DNA of 24,187 nt, taken from NCBI GenBank assembly GCA_937874345.1, contig CALNBT010000217.1:1-24187 (forward strand), given 5' to 3'. The position numbers were made by a program, and so were the translations under genes. The notes under the pieces were generated by a model that was not told where the DNA came from, made no database searches, and saw only the letters and a program-made list of their open reading frames with translations. Origin of the DNA: an uncultured Prevotella sp. (lineage in GTDB: Bacteria; Bacteroidota; Bacteroidia; Bacteroidales; Bacteroidaceae). Shown here piece after piece: positions 15,711-24,187 of this stretch (position 1 is the first letter of the stretch; the number at the start of each line of letters is the position of its first letter).

Positions 15711-16431
15711 GTTTAACTGCCTTATCTACTGATATTTTAAGACTTTTGAGTACCAAGCTCATTGAAAAAACGTCCTTAGCACCTCAAACTTTAATACTAT
15801 CTCATTTTTGAGAAGAGCATTCAATACATTTTTCATCACCTACTTGCACTCTCAACATAAATATTTGTCCATGCAAGAAATAAGTGACCTATAAATGATT
15901 TTCTCGCTTCCTTCTAAAGAAGAAAAGAAACACTTTATCGTTCGTCTAAGAAGTATCACATCGTATTTTAAAAGCAAATATCTTATTCAATATCAATACT
16001 TTACAATATCATCTATTTCATGGAACAAAACCAATGAGATTGTTTGACAATTGTGCCCATATCATCGTACAAAATAGTGCATTTTGGCATGTTAAGTAAT
16101 TTCTGACTTCTTTCATCCCATTCGGCTTATTTAGTGAAACAAAACCGTCCACTTTTTCTACACATAAATAGTGCTTTGATGAATAATTGTTTTGACAAAG
16201 AAAAGTATTGAGAGACTCAAGGATATGCAGCATCCTTAAATGTCATCATAAACCTATGGTCAGTATAAATAGACGAAAGAGAACACAAGATGCCGAATAA
16301 TGATGATGCGCATTGCGTAGAAATTCAAAATGAAAGAAACGAGCCGATGTCATTGGCTTGTTCTATCCTGTTCATGGCATGTATTAAATCGCAATAACGG
16401 TGTAAACAATCCTTCTGTAAAGTCATTAATT
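15711..16431. other. Long gap between divergent units, no gene recognised
   Basis: About 720 bp, AT-rich. The longest frame (16018-16233, minus, 71 codons) has no family resemblance, no promoter box and biased composition, so I do not call it. Two small inverted repeats occur: AAGGAT/ATCCTT (16219-16237) and AACGAGCC/GGCTTGTT (16338-16362, one G-U pair); the latter is followed by a T-rich run on the minus strand. I see nothing else. Confidence 0.5.
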
Positions 16432-16461
16432 TTTGAATTTCAAGAATAATTCCTATCTTTG
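16432..16461 (+). promoter_or_regulatory. Promoter of the GH123-like gene (TTTG-N18-TATCTTTG)
   Basis: TTTG (16432-16435) and TATCTTTG (16454-16461) are 18 nt apart. Transcription should begin near 16468, leaving a leader of about 88 nt before the ATG at 16556. Confidence 0.7.
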
Positions 16462-16555
16462 TAAAACGGCAGAAGAACAAGCATCTCGGGCTTTCATCTG
16501 CTTCAATCCAAAACGCATTAGCGCTTTACGATCACCTGAACCAATCGCCAAGACG

Positions 16556-18358
16556 ATGTATAACAAAATCAAAACGGCCTGTGCTGCTCTCATCTTTTTT
16601 TGCAGTCCATTAATGGCCCAGCAAAACGGTACCACACAATGTGGCGTACCCACCAATCAACCTGAATTTCCACGTGCGTCTTATCAGGAACTACCCGACC
16701 CACATGGAATAAAACAATCTGACTGGAAAGGAATAACCGACTGGCAGGCTACTTGGGGAGATATTGACACTCGGTACGAAAAGCATGTTCCACCACATAA
16801 CAAACAGGGAATATCAATGACCCTTGAAGGATGGAAAGGGGAAACATTGCATGCACAAGCTGTAACTTGGAGCGGAAAGACCATCACGAACCTGACCTTT
16901 AAATTTTCTGAATTCAATGGTCGAAACCATCAAACTTTACCTGCATCTGCTTTCAGTGGAGGTTTTGTGAGATATGTCATGACCGACCAACTGAACACTG
17001 ACGGAAAAGGGGGTTGTGGAGATCGCATCGATCATTCACTGTTCGACTCTCTTCTGGTTGCCGATTGTATAGACCACACCATCGCATCCATGTCAATGGA
17101 AGCTTATTCTGTAAGACCGATTTGGATTAGCTGCCGCATCCCAAAAGAAACAGTGCCCGGGACATATTCCGGCAAGGTTATCATTGAAGCAGATGGAAAA
17201 TCAGTTGCACTATCACTAAAGATCATTGTTCACAAAAGAACGCTGCCCGACGCTTCACAATGGGCTTTTCATTTAGATCTATGGCAAAATCCATTTGCCG
17301 TTGCAAGATATTATAAGGTACCTCTATGGAGCCAGGAGCACTTCGAGGCGATGCGCCCAATTTTAAAGATGTTAGCTGGTGCCGGGCAAAAGTCTATCAC
17401 CGTTTCACTGATGCATAAACCTTGGGGCGGACAAACCGAAGATTATTTCGAAAGCATGGTAACATGGATCAAAAAGGTTGATGGCACTTGGCGTTTTGAT
17501 TTTGGAGTATTCGATAAATGGGTTGAGTTTGCCATGAGTCAGGGCATTGACCAACAGATTAATTGCTATTCAATGGTGCCTTGGAAACTGTCTTTTCAAT
17601 ATTTTGACCAAGCAACCAACCAAATGAAATCCATTCAGACCGCTCCTGGAGAAGATGCATACAATGAGATGTGGACCGCCATGCTTACCTCTTTTTCAAA
17701 GCACTTGAAAGCAAAGGGATGGTTTGATAAGTGTATCATCGCCATGGACGAACGCCCACGGGAGGTGATGCAGCAAACTTTGAAACTGATACGACAGGTG
17801 GAACCCAACTTCAAAGTATCATTGGCTGGCAGTTACCATAAAGAGCTTGAGCCCGAACTATACGACTATTGTATTACTATCGGTGAAACATTCCCTGAAG
17901 AGGTCAAGGAAAGTCGCCAGAAACAGGGAAAAGTGTCTACTGTCTATACCTGCTGCGCTGAAGCGTTCCCCAATACATTTACTTTTTCAGACCCTGCCGA
18001 AGCTGCCTGGATAGGATACCATATCGCAAACAGACATTTAGACGGCTATTTACGATGGGCTTATAACAGCTGGGTAAAAGAGCCGCTGCTCGACTCAAGA
18101 TTCAGGGCATGGGCTGCCGGTGACACTTATCTGGTTTATCCAGACGCCAGGTCGTCCATACGTTTTGACCGATTGGTGGAAGGTATTCAGGCTTATGAGA
18201 AGGTATATTTGTTACGCAAAGAGTTTAAGAGCCTGAACAATCAAAGAGGATTAGAGAAAATAGAGAAGATATTATCCCCTTTCAAGCTAAAGAATCTGCC
18301 CCAAGTTCCAGCTTCAAAGACTGTTCAAACGGCCCAAAAAGCATTGAACGGCTTCTAA
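16556..18358 (+). CDS. Secreted GH123-like glycoside hydrolase domain protein
   Basis: 600 aa from the chosen start. MYNKIK, a hydrophobic core and MAQQ form a clear signal peptide, so the protein is exported. An N-terminal beta-rich region (to about residue 230) precedes a probable (beta/alpha)8 domain (about 235-560). CIIAMDERP contains Asp398-Glu399, an adjacent acid pair as used in the substrate-assisted mechanism of GH123 beta-N-acetylgalactosaminidases; the general pattern also fits the related DUF4091 proteins. Aromatic stretches (RWAYNSWV) suit a sugar-binding cleft. Activity on GalNAc-containing glycans is plausible but not shown. The frame extends upstream to an ATG at 16433, but that would place a canonical promoter inside the gene and bury the signal peptide 41 residues in. 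Single-gene unit, ended by the hairpin at 18378-18419. Confidence 0.82.
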   Translation: MYNKIKTACAALIFFCSPLMAQQNGTTQCGVPTNQPEFPRASYQELPDPHGIKQSDWKGITDWQATWGDIDTRYEKHVPPHNKQGISMTLEGWKGETLHAQAVTWSGKTITNLTFKFSEFNGRNHQTLPASAFSGGFVRYVMTDQLNTDGKGGCGDRIDHSLFDSLLVADCIDHTIASMSMEAYSVRPIWISCRIPKETVPGTYSGKVIIEADGKSVALSLKIIVHKRTLPDASQWAFHLDLWQNPFAVARYYKVPLWSQEHFEAMRPILKMLAGAGQKSITVSLMHKPWGGQTEDYFESMVTWIKKVDGTWRFDFGVFDKWVEFAMSQGIDQQINCYSMVPWKLSFQYFDQATNQMKSIQTAPGEDAYNEMWTAMLTSFSKHLKAKGWFDKCIIAMDERPREVMQQTLKLIRQVEPNFKVSLAGSYHKELEPELYDYCITIGETFPEEVKESRQKQGKVSTVYTCCAEAFPNTFTFSDPAEAAWIGYHIANRHLDGYLRWAYNSWVKEPLLDSRFRAWAAGDTYLVYPDARSSIRFDRLVEGIQAYEKVYLLRKEFKSLNNQRGLEKIEKILSPFKLKNLPQVPASKTVQTAQKALNGF

Positions 18359-18377
18359 AGCAGAATCATTTAAGGAT

Positions 18378-18419
18378 GAGAAAAGGCTTGTACTCTCTAT
18401 AGAATACAAGCCTTTTCTC
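18378..18419. terminator. Bidirectional terminator, GH123-like gene versus sprA
   Basis: A perfect 15-bp inverted repeat (18378-18392 and 18405-18419) with a 12-nt loop; the core is AAAAGGCTTG. It starts 19 bp after the GH123-like stop and ends 4 bp before the sprA stop. Confidence 0.85.
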
Positions 18420-18423
18420 GTAT

Positions 18424-21400
18424 TTATCTCGTCAAACTAAACTTGATACTGACCCCGAAATCGTGTGTTGTTGTCGGGAAACTGCTGCTAGAAAGCAAAG
18501 GGGTATTGGTTTGTTGATCGTAATAAACAGACATGGTCAGCATTTTAGAAAGGGTATAATCTGCCGAGAACTGCATTCTAAATGCTTTGTTCCCGCTGCT
18601 GGCAGCGCTTGTCATAGAGGCAATATCACGGCTGATGGCAGCCTGCTGACGATAACTTAGGTCGAGTCGAATGTTCAAATCCCGATTGATGCCACCGGTC
18701 GTTCGATTGGCATTGGCATTATTTTTCTGGGTGGCATTGGTGCGTTGAGGGTGTGCCACGCGTTTCTTTTTACCACTGAACATATCAAAATTATTGATTT
18801 TATACGCCAATCCGAAGACCCAATCGCGACTGGTTGCTTCGTTGATTTGCACGCTGGTAGTGCTAAGGGTCAATACCCGGGTTGTTCGATATTCCAATTT
18901 GGTGGTAAGGTTGTTCTGTAAGGTAACGTCTACACCAAGCAAAGGCGCGAACGCTTCATTGAGACTGACGGTTGATATGTTGTACATACTGTTTGGAATG
19001 GGCATACCTGTCGTGGCATCGCTGATAAATCCCAATCCATTATTGAACTCTTGGAACGTACTGAATGTATTGTATGCCCCAACAGCATAAATACTTTTAT
19101 AGGCATGGTTCACGGTTACGCTCTTAAATACATCACGAAACCATGGCAGTTTACCCAATCCATCATAGCGAATCGTCCAGTTAGGCAATAATTTTGATAA
19201 AGCCGGAAACAGACTGAGGGTGCCACCCATACTGGTATAGGTTGACAAGAAAGCGGGAATCATCACGTCACTACTATATTTATTAACGCCTCCATTCGCA
19301 GCATCGAATGTCTGACCAGCTAACGACGACCCATTGGGATAAACCGATCCAGCATACTGTGCCTCAACTCGGTTACGGAATCCATCAAGAGACTGACAGA
19401 ATTCATTGAATGACTTGCTTGAAAAACCGTTACCGGCATTACCAATTCCCTCGAATGCACTTCTCATAGAAATAGTTGTCATCGTAAATGTGCCACTTTG
19501 GGTGGTTGGATTTCCTGCAAACATGTATTGCACGCTTTTAGATATGGTTTCGGTACGACTGGCATTCAAATCTACTTTCAGGTTACGGACGGGCTCAAGA
19601 GTCATTCGCAACTGAATATCTTTGGTGTAATTTGTGTTCGCAGGTGTAGCAACTGCCTCGGAATTCAATAGCCAATCGTTTGCACGAGCATGCTCAATAT
19701 AGCTATCATCTATCATGCCAAAAGCAAAATCCAGACCTGGAGACATGGGTCCCATGCCACGCGTCTGGCCAAATGCATCTCCAATAAGAGGCATGAAACC
19801 AGGCAATGCCATATTGTATTCATTACGATAACTCAGTCCAACATTGCGAACCATCATCAGCAGACGAGCTGCCGACTGACCATTTTTGTACCATTGCTTG
19901 TCTTCCAATGGCTCCTTCGCCGATACCATAATCTTTAATTTCAATGCAGAATCTATCTTGTTCTTAATCAGAATAGTATTTTGGTCAATCTTTTTGTATT
20001 TTAGTTTATACGTTTTACCATCTACAGTCCTTGCAGACACAATCAACCGGTTACTCTTTCGACCATGGTTAATCTGAATGGATGAATCAGGCAACAGCAC
20101 AATTTCCTTTTCAAATCCTTTCTGATTCTTTGGCAAAGCATTTTTCTGTGCTTCAGCTTGCTTATCAGCAGCTGACTGATTAGCCTTGTTGGCAGTGGGC
20201 TGGTTTTGGTTGACCTGGCGGGTTCTGCGTGTACGCGAAGTGGCTTGTTCCGGATCTCTGTTAAAACGGTCGTTGGTCGCCTTTAAGAATGGAATATGGT
20301 TATAGAGGCGTTGTAAGTCAAAAGTACCATTAACATTCAAATTTCTTCTGGTAGTGATGGTATTTCCCAACGAGGTTCCATCCTCGAGATTTGTACCCCT
20401 GACCCAAGAATAGTTAGAAGTATAGTTTGCATCAGCATTTACCCAATCGAAAATCGGAAGAAGATTGAGAGGCAATTGGTATGACAACGAAAACTGTTGT
20501 TGGTAATCAAGCGGGGTACCCAAATTGCGGATGCTCGTCATGACTGAATCTTTCCATGCTGCATAATGGTCTGGATACAATTCTTTGTTTACAGGAGTAT
20601 AAGGCTCTTCTATTTCAGCTCGTGTGGCACTCTGGAAGTTTACATGGATGTTCTTCGTCAAATCCCAACGAACGGAGAGGTTTCTGTTCCACAAAAACTG
20701 TTCGCTAAAAGTTAACGGAAGAGGCGATCCACCAAGATCTTGCATATCCCTTTCTTGAAGTTCGTAATAATTTCGGGAGATGTCGCTATTAATTGCGATG
20801 TTCTGTGGCAACCAATTCAAGCCAAAACGTTTGGCAATGTCCAACCATTTACTTTTACTCTTGATTTGCTTGAAGGGTTCAAGAGGAGCATAAACGGGAG
20901 TCCAACTGTACGACAAACTACCATTCCAATTATCTTCTTTCTCACGGACCGTTGTCTGACCGCTCGACTGACGATGCGAATGACTATACGAAAAAGAAAA
21001 GTTTGCGGGGTCGTAAGGCATCGGATGGCGCTTGGTCTGGATACCAACGCGGACATTCGATAAAGAAAAGTTAGTGTTAGTGGTCTTCGTCACGGCAATG
21101 CTCTCAATAGAATCTCGCGCTTGTTTGGAGCCCGCGGCATCCAATGCATCCTTTAATGGCATATCTGTATCCAGCGGATTATACTTAGGACTAAGCTGTT
21201 CTTTCTGCACACTATAATATAAAGGGGCTGATACCTTTGCCTTATCAGGGAAGAATTTACCCAGTTCCACATTTGTTGTGACGCTATAGTTTTGATCAGT
21301 ATCTGTTGAACGTTGATTAACTCCTTCTTCCAATCCACCAAATCCTGCAGTCATGTAGCGTCCTTGCACATTGAAAGTTCCTAAGTCAGACATTTGAACA

Positions 21401-24187
21401 TTCAAGTTTCCTTGTGCGGCCCATCCTCCTTCATTATTATATTCTTTCAGTCGCAGCTCATTCACCCACACTTCTCCGCTCTTGACTTCACCCGATTTGT
21501 TTCGCACACCAATCATCATCGTTTTCACTTCACCAAGTGTAGGATTACCGACGATACTGACCTTGTTGTTGGGCCGATCGGGATCATAGCTTGTAAAGAC
21601 TCGGTTGTAAGATGCCTGTCCAATAGCCTTTGCCTTGTTCCTCTCTTTCTTCAAATCAGTAAATAGCGCAAGCGGAATGTCGAGCATATTCTCATTCGGC
21701 CATACTTGAAGCACAGACGACAACGAATATCTGTCATAAATACCTGGAGCTGTAAGTTTCAAGGGCACTTCATACTCGTAATAATTGCTCTTGTAATCGT
21801 TACCCAACCGCACAAACACTGACAACTGGTCATCTTGAAGATTGGTCGTGTTTTGTTCCATCGCGTTAGCATGAACAAACATCTGTATCCGTTTGTACTG
21901 CCGGAGATCTGTTGAGGTATTCTTATAAACTGCCTTTGACTCACCTGTTCCGAGATTCGAAACAACGACATTCAATGCCTGCTCATTCGACTCGACCAAT
22001 TGCCGTTGCGTAGGATCCTGTGAACGGATGATGCCAGGAGGCAGAACATAATTGACAGGTGTCTTGTCATTGTTTTCTTCTATACTGACTGAGCTGACAG
22101 CAATCGTGCCAGAATTCGAACTCGAGAAGTCTAATGGTTGATTGTAGATACGCCAATCGCCCCGCACCAAGTCTAAACTTCCGAAACGAAGTACAATAGG
22201 CTTTTCAAATCCGGTCATGAACATACGCATGAAACGAATGCTTGTGAAATCGGAGATAGACCCAAATCTGCGTTCAAATTCATGGATAGGAATACGAAAC
22301 TGATACCAAGTAACAGTTTCATCTTGCTTGTTCCGTAATTGAACCTTTGCGTCACGTTTGTCTACAATGTGATTCTGCCCAACAACCAAGTCTTCAGGTC
22401 GAATGGAAACATGGTATTGGAAATACTTTTCGTATTCGTTGAGGGTGTAATCTTGGTTAATATCCTCAACATCAGGAGTTGCCTTGTATGAAGTATCGTA
22501 GTTCTCAGAACGGTTTTCTGAATCGGGCGAGTTACCCTCAGGATTATTAATGTATTTATACCTTTGTAATATAGTGGCCTTCATTGCATCATAATCACGA
22601 CCACGAAAATAATGATAATCATCTTTGGCCACGTCTTTCAAGATCGTATTAAAAGCATCTGGACTTACTTTTCCCTGAATCTGAGTAAGGAAATCCTGAT
22701 AGGAAGCAAAATTCTTTTCTTCCTCATCAGAAAGCCCATTGAAGCCTAAGTCCTGTAAGGCTCTTGCACCCGGATTCGTAGCAAAGGCATAAGTAACTGT
22801 TGGCTGCGTGGGAATCTTTCCCCATTGAGTAGTCAGATATGACTGAGTGCCATCAACTGGAAGGCCACTTTCATAAAATTTCTTGCCATCATGCAAGATA
22901 TCCTCACTCACTTCGCCCAAATCGATATAGAAATCACCACCATATTGGTTCGCTGTTCCGTCTCTTCGGCTATAGATAAACGGGTCAAGCATCCAAAATT
23001 CTATATATTCGATGTTAGATGCTTCGAAATCACTGTAATCCAATTTTCGCATCATGCCACCCCAATGTTGACTCGGATTATTAAGCAATCCATCAAAAGT
23101 CAAGTTTGGATTGAAATTATATGGTCCACGTTCACTGGGATAATAAGCCATATTAAGAACTCGGATGGTAGAAGTTACGCCACTATAACTACCTTGGTCA
23201 CGATTAGGGTACAATTCATTAACATACACTTCACGCACATAATGATTAGACAATTGCTCGAGGTCACTCTTGATAGATGGCGGAGTCAGGGAACTGCTTC
23301 GACTCGTAAACAAGGGGTCAATAGAGTACCAGGCAAGCAACGAACGATTGAAACCACTGCTAAGTGTCGTTTTGTCACTACTTTCCGGAAACATAGAAGG
23401 AACACTCGACATAATCCATGATGTAGGAGTTGATACGTCAATCTTCATGGTTGTATTTTCAAAATCATCAAGATAGGAAGCATTATCCTGTGTACCATGA
23501 TTTTGACCAGCAATCAATTGGGCAAATTCTGCATTGAACGAGATGTTCGAAGGTTGCGTAAGATGTAAAAAAGGTATTTTATCAAGCACATTGGTCAGCC
23601 ATTGGCTTTCTTTCTTCCAGTTCAAGTTGATTCCCCAAAGGGTATTGTTCAATGGTTCGGAACCCATATTTACCTTTGTCGTCAAGGCTTGTTCGGATAA
23701 GTGTTGCATGGTTCCACTCAACTGAAAGTCTTTCGAAAAGTTATATTCCCAGTTTAAACCAAACATTGTTTTTCGTTGTTGTGCATAATCCGTATTACTC
23801 TCTAGCGATACGTTTACATTCGTTCCGGCATCTAAAATACTTTGGTTCATAATAGTTACTTCACCAGCCGAATAGTCAACTGAATAGTCAACGTTTTCTG
23901 TGAGCAGTACGCCTCCGGCTGTTACAACCACAGATCCACGCGGGACATTATAGGCTCCAAGCGAGATAACGTTGGCAGCCGAACCTTTATATTGGCCTGT
24001 CAACATATATTTATTCTTCTCAGCTATTTGCTTGGCAACGGTTTTCGTCGAATCATATAGTTCTGTAAATGCATACCGGGAGGCTTTAGTGGCGTCTACA
24101 CCTTTGTTGACTAGATATTGATAGATATATGCCCCAAAAGGTTCTGCTTCGGGAAAGAATACACGCCCATTACTTACTGTGTAGCCG
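18424..24187 (-). CDS. sprA: SprA (Sov), type IX secretion outer-membrane translocon, 5' end outside the window
   Basis: 1921 codons of the C-terminal part; the frame is open through the right edge (the visible N-terminal end reads GYTVSNGRVFFPEAEPFG), so the ATG at 24006 is not the start. Family members are about 2400-2500 aa, so several hundred residues and the signal peptide are missing. SprA (Sov in Porphyromonas gingivalis) forms the very large outer-membrane beta-barrel of the type IX secretion system. Seen: conserved SprA stretches (AQLIAGQNHGTQDNASYLDD, VWVNELRL), many alternating aromatic/polar strands and a final strand ending IKFSLTR. About 50 residues encoded near 20115-20265 are rich in Asn, Gln, Lys, Thr and Ala, and a similar basic/Asn-rich stretch is encoded near 18690-18780; both look like variable loops. 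In related genomes I recall ruvA upstream; it would lie outside this window. Confidence 0.95.
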   Translation of the reverse strand, partial: GYTVSNGRVFFPEAEPFGAYIYQYLVNKGVDATKASRYAFTELYDSTKTVAKQIAEKNKYMLTGQYKGSAANVISLGAYNVPRGSVVVTAGGVLLTENVDYSVDYSAGEVTIMNQSILDAGTNVNVSLESNTDYAQQRKTMFGLNWEYNFSKDFQLSGTMQHLSEQALTTKVNMGSEPLNNTLWGINLNWKKESQWLTNVLDKIPFLHLTQPSNISFNAEFAQLIAGQNHGTQDNASYLDDFENTTMKIDVSTPTSWIMSSVPSMFPESSDKTTLSSGFNRSLLAWYSIDPLFTSRSSSLTPPSIKSDLEQLSNHYVREVYVNELYPNRDQGSYSGVTSTIRVLNMAYYPSERGPYNFNPNLTFDGLLNNPSQHWGGMMRKLDYSDFEASNIEYIEFWMLDPFIYSRRDGTANQYGGDFYIDLGEVSEDILHDGKKFYESGLPVDGTQSYLTTQWGKIPTQPTVTYAFATNPGARALQDLGFNGLSDEEEKNFASYQDFLTQIQGKVSPDAFNTILKDVAKDDYHYFRGRDYDAMKATILQRYKYINNPEGNSPDSENRSENYDTSYKATPDVEDINQDYTLNEYEKYFQYHVSIRPEDLVVGQNHIVDKRDAKVQLRNKQDETVTWYQFRIPIHEFERRFGSISDFTSIRFMRMFMTGFEKPIVLRFGSLDLVRGDWRIYNQPLDFSSSNSGTIAVSSVSIEENNDKTPVNYVLPPGIIRSQDPTQRQLVESNEQALNVVVSNLGTGESKAVYKNTSTDLRQYKRIQMFVHANAMEQNTTNLQDDQLSVFVRLGNDYKSNYYEYEVPLKLTAPGIYDRYSLSSVLQVWPNENMLDIPLALFTDLKKERNKAKAIGQASYNRVFTSYDPDRPNNKVSIVGNPTLGEVKTMMIGVRNKSGEVKSGEVWVNELRLKEYNNEGGWAAQGNLNVQMSDLGTFNVQGRYMTAGFGGLEEGVNQRSTDTDQNYSVTTNVELGKFFPDKAKVSAPLYYSVQKEQLSPKYNPLDTDMPLKDALDAAGSKQARDSIESIAVTKTTNTNFSLSNVRVGIQTKRHPMPYDPANFSFSYSHSHRQSSGQTTVREKEDNWNGSLSYSWTPVYAPLEPFKQIKSKSKWLDIAKRFGLNWLPQNIAINSDISRNYYELQERDMQDLGGSPLPLTFSEQFLWNRNLSVRWDLTKNIHVNFQSATRAEIEEPYTPVNKELYPDHYAAWKDSVMTSIRNLGTPLDYQQQFSLSYQLPLNLLPIFDWVNADANYTSNYSWVRGTNLEDGTSLGNTITTRRNLNVNGTFDLQRLYNHIPFLKATNDRFNRDPEQATSRTRRTRQVNQNQPTANKANQSAADKQAEAQKNALPKNQKGFEKEIVLLPDSSIQINHGRKSNRLIVSARTVDGKTYKLKYKKIDQNTILIKNKIDSALKLKIMVSAKEPLEDKQWYKNGQSAARLLMMVRNVGLSYRNEYNMALPGFMPLIGDAFGQTRGMGPMSPGLDFAFGMIDDSYIEHARANDWLLNSEAVATPANTNYTKDIQLRMTLEPVRNLKVDLNASRTETISKSVQYMFAGNPTTQSGTFTMTTISMRSAFEGIGNAGNGFSSKSFNEFCQSLDGFRNRVEAQYAGSVYPNGSSLAGQTFDAANGGVNKYSSDVMIPAFLSTYTSMGGTLSLFPALSKLLPNWTIRYDGLGKLPWFRDVFKSVTVNHAYKSIYAVGAYNTFSTFQEFNNGLGFISDATTGMPIPNSMYNISTVSLNEAFAPLLGVDVTLQNNLTTKLEYRTTRVLTLSTTSVQINEATSRDWVFGLAYKINNFDMFSGKKKRVAHPQRTNATQKNNANANRTTGGINRDLNIRLDLSYRQQAAISRDIASMTSAASSGNKAFRMQFSADYTLSKMLTMSVYYDQQTNTPLLSSSSFPTTTHDFGVSIKFSLTR

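Noticed and set aside
16018..16233. 71-codon minus-strand ORF in the gap before the GH123-like gene
   Set aside because: No recognisable family, no promoter box or ribosome-binding region, and AT-driven composition.
16338..16362. Hairpin AACGAGCC/GGCTTGTT with T-rich sequence on the minus strand, a possible second sRNA terminator
   Set aside because: No promoter box is found upstream on the minus strand, so there is no supported transcript.
22891..23421. 176-codon plus-strand frame opposite sprA
   Set aside because: A shadow of the sprA reading frame; no signal, motif or promoter of its own.
1..24187. CRISPR arrays, transposons, prophage, toxin-antitoxin or defence genes
   Set aside because: No regularly spaced repeats, transposase or phage genes, and no visible small paired toxin-antitoxin genes; gene content and base composition look uniform.

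Overview
The window looks like a chromosomal segment of a Bacteroidales bacterium, most likely Prevotellaceae or a relative. Three things point there: an SprA-type type IX secretion protein, A/T-rich ribosome-binding regions, and at least four matches to the Bacteroidetes promoter (a -33 TTTG-like box about 19 nt before TAnnTTTG). The genus call is an inference. I see no insertion sequence, prophage, CRISPR array, tRNA or rRNA; this is mostly ordinary core genome.

Layout. 1-2400: a ROK sugar kinase and a secreted metallophosphoesterase with a C-terminal PA14-like domain form a plus-strand pair, closed by a bidirectional hairpin. 2419-6472 (minus): an FHS-family sugar:proton symporter, aquaporin Z and a membrane-anchored MutS-like ATPase. 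6473-7290: an 818-bp gap holding what looks like a complete small RNA gene of about 60 nt on the minus strand. 7291-11903: a receiver/ATP-grasp 'PEP synthase-like' protein (minus) and NADP-type glutamate dehydrogenase (plus) diverge from a 266-bp region with a readable promoter on each side. 11920-12480: an RlpA-like protein directly follows gdhA. 12705-15653 (minus): an envelope operon of a bacterial-PH-like membrane protein, a PBP4-type D,D-carboxypeptidase and a YbdG-like MscS channel. 16556-18358: a secreted GH123-like protein. 18424 to the window end (minus): sprA, lacking its N-terminal part.

Themes. Sugar uptake and phosphorylation (ROK, FHS), secreted hydrolases (metallophosphoesterase, GH123-like), carbon/nitrogen metabolism (PEP-synthase-like, GDH) and envelope maintenance (RlpA, PBP4, MscS, AqpZ, SprA). 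Three of the convergent junctions carry long perfect inverted repeats that can stop transcription from both sides.

Most worth a second look: the stand-alone sRNA unit at 6988-7086, the terminator-like hairpin in the leader of the sugar transporter, the receiver-fused ATP-grasp protein that lacks the phosphohistidine domain, and two genes (15201-15653 and 16556-18358) whose longest reading frames are contradicted by promoter elements overlapping their first codons.
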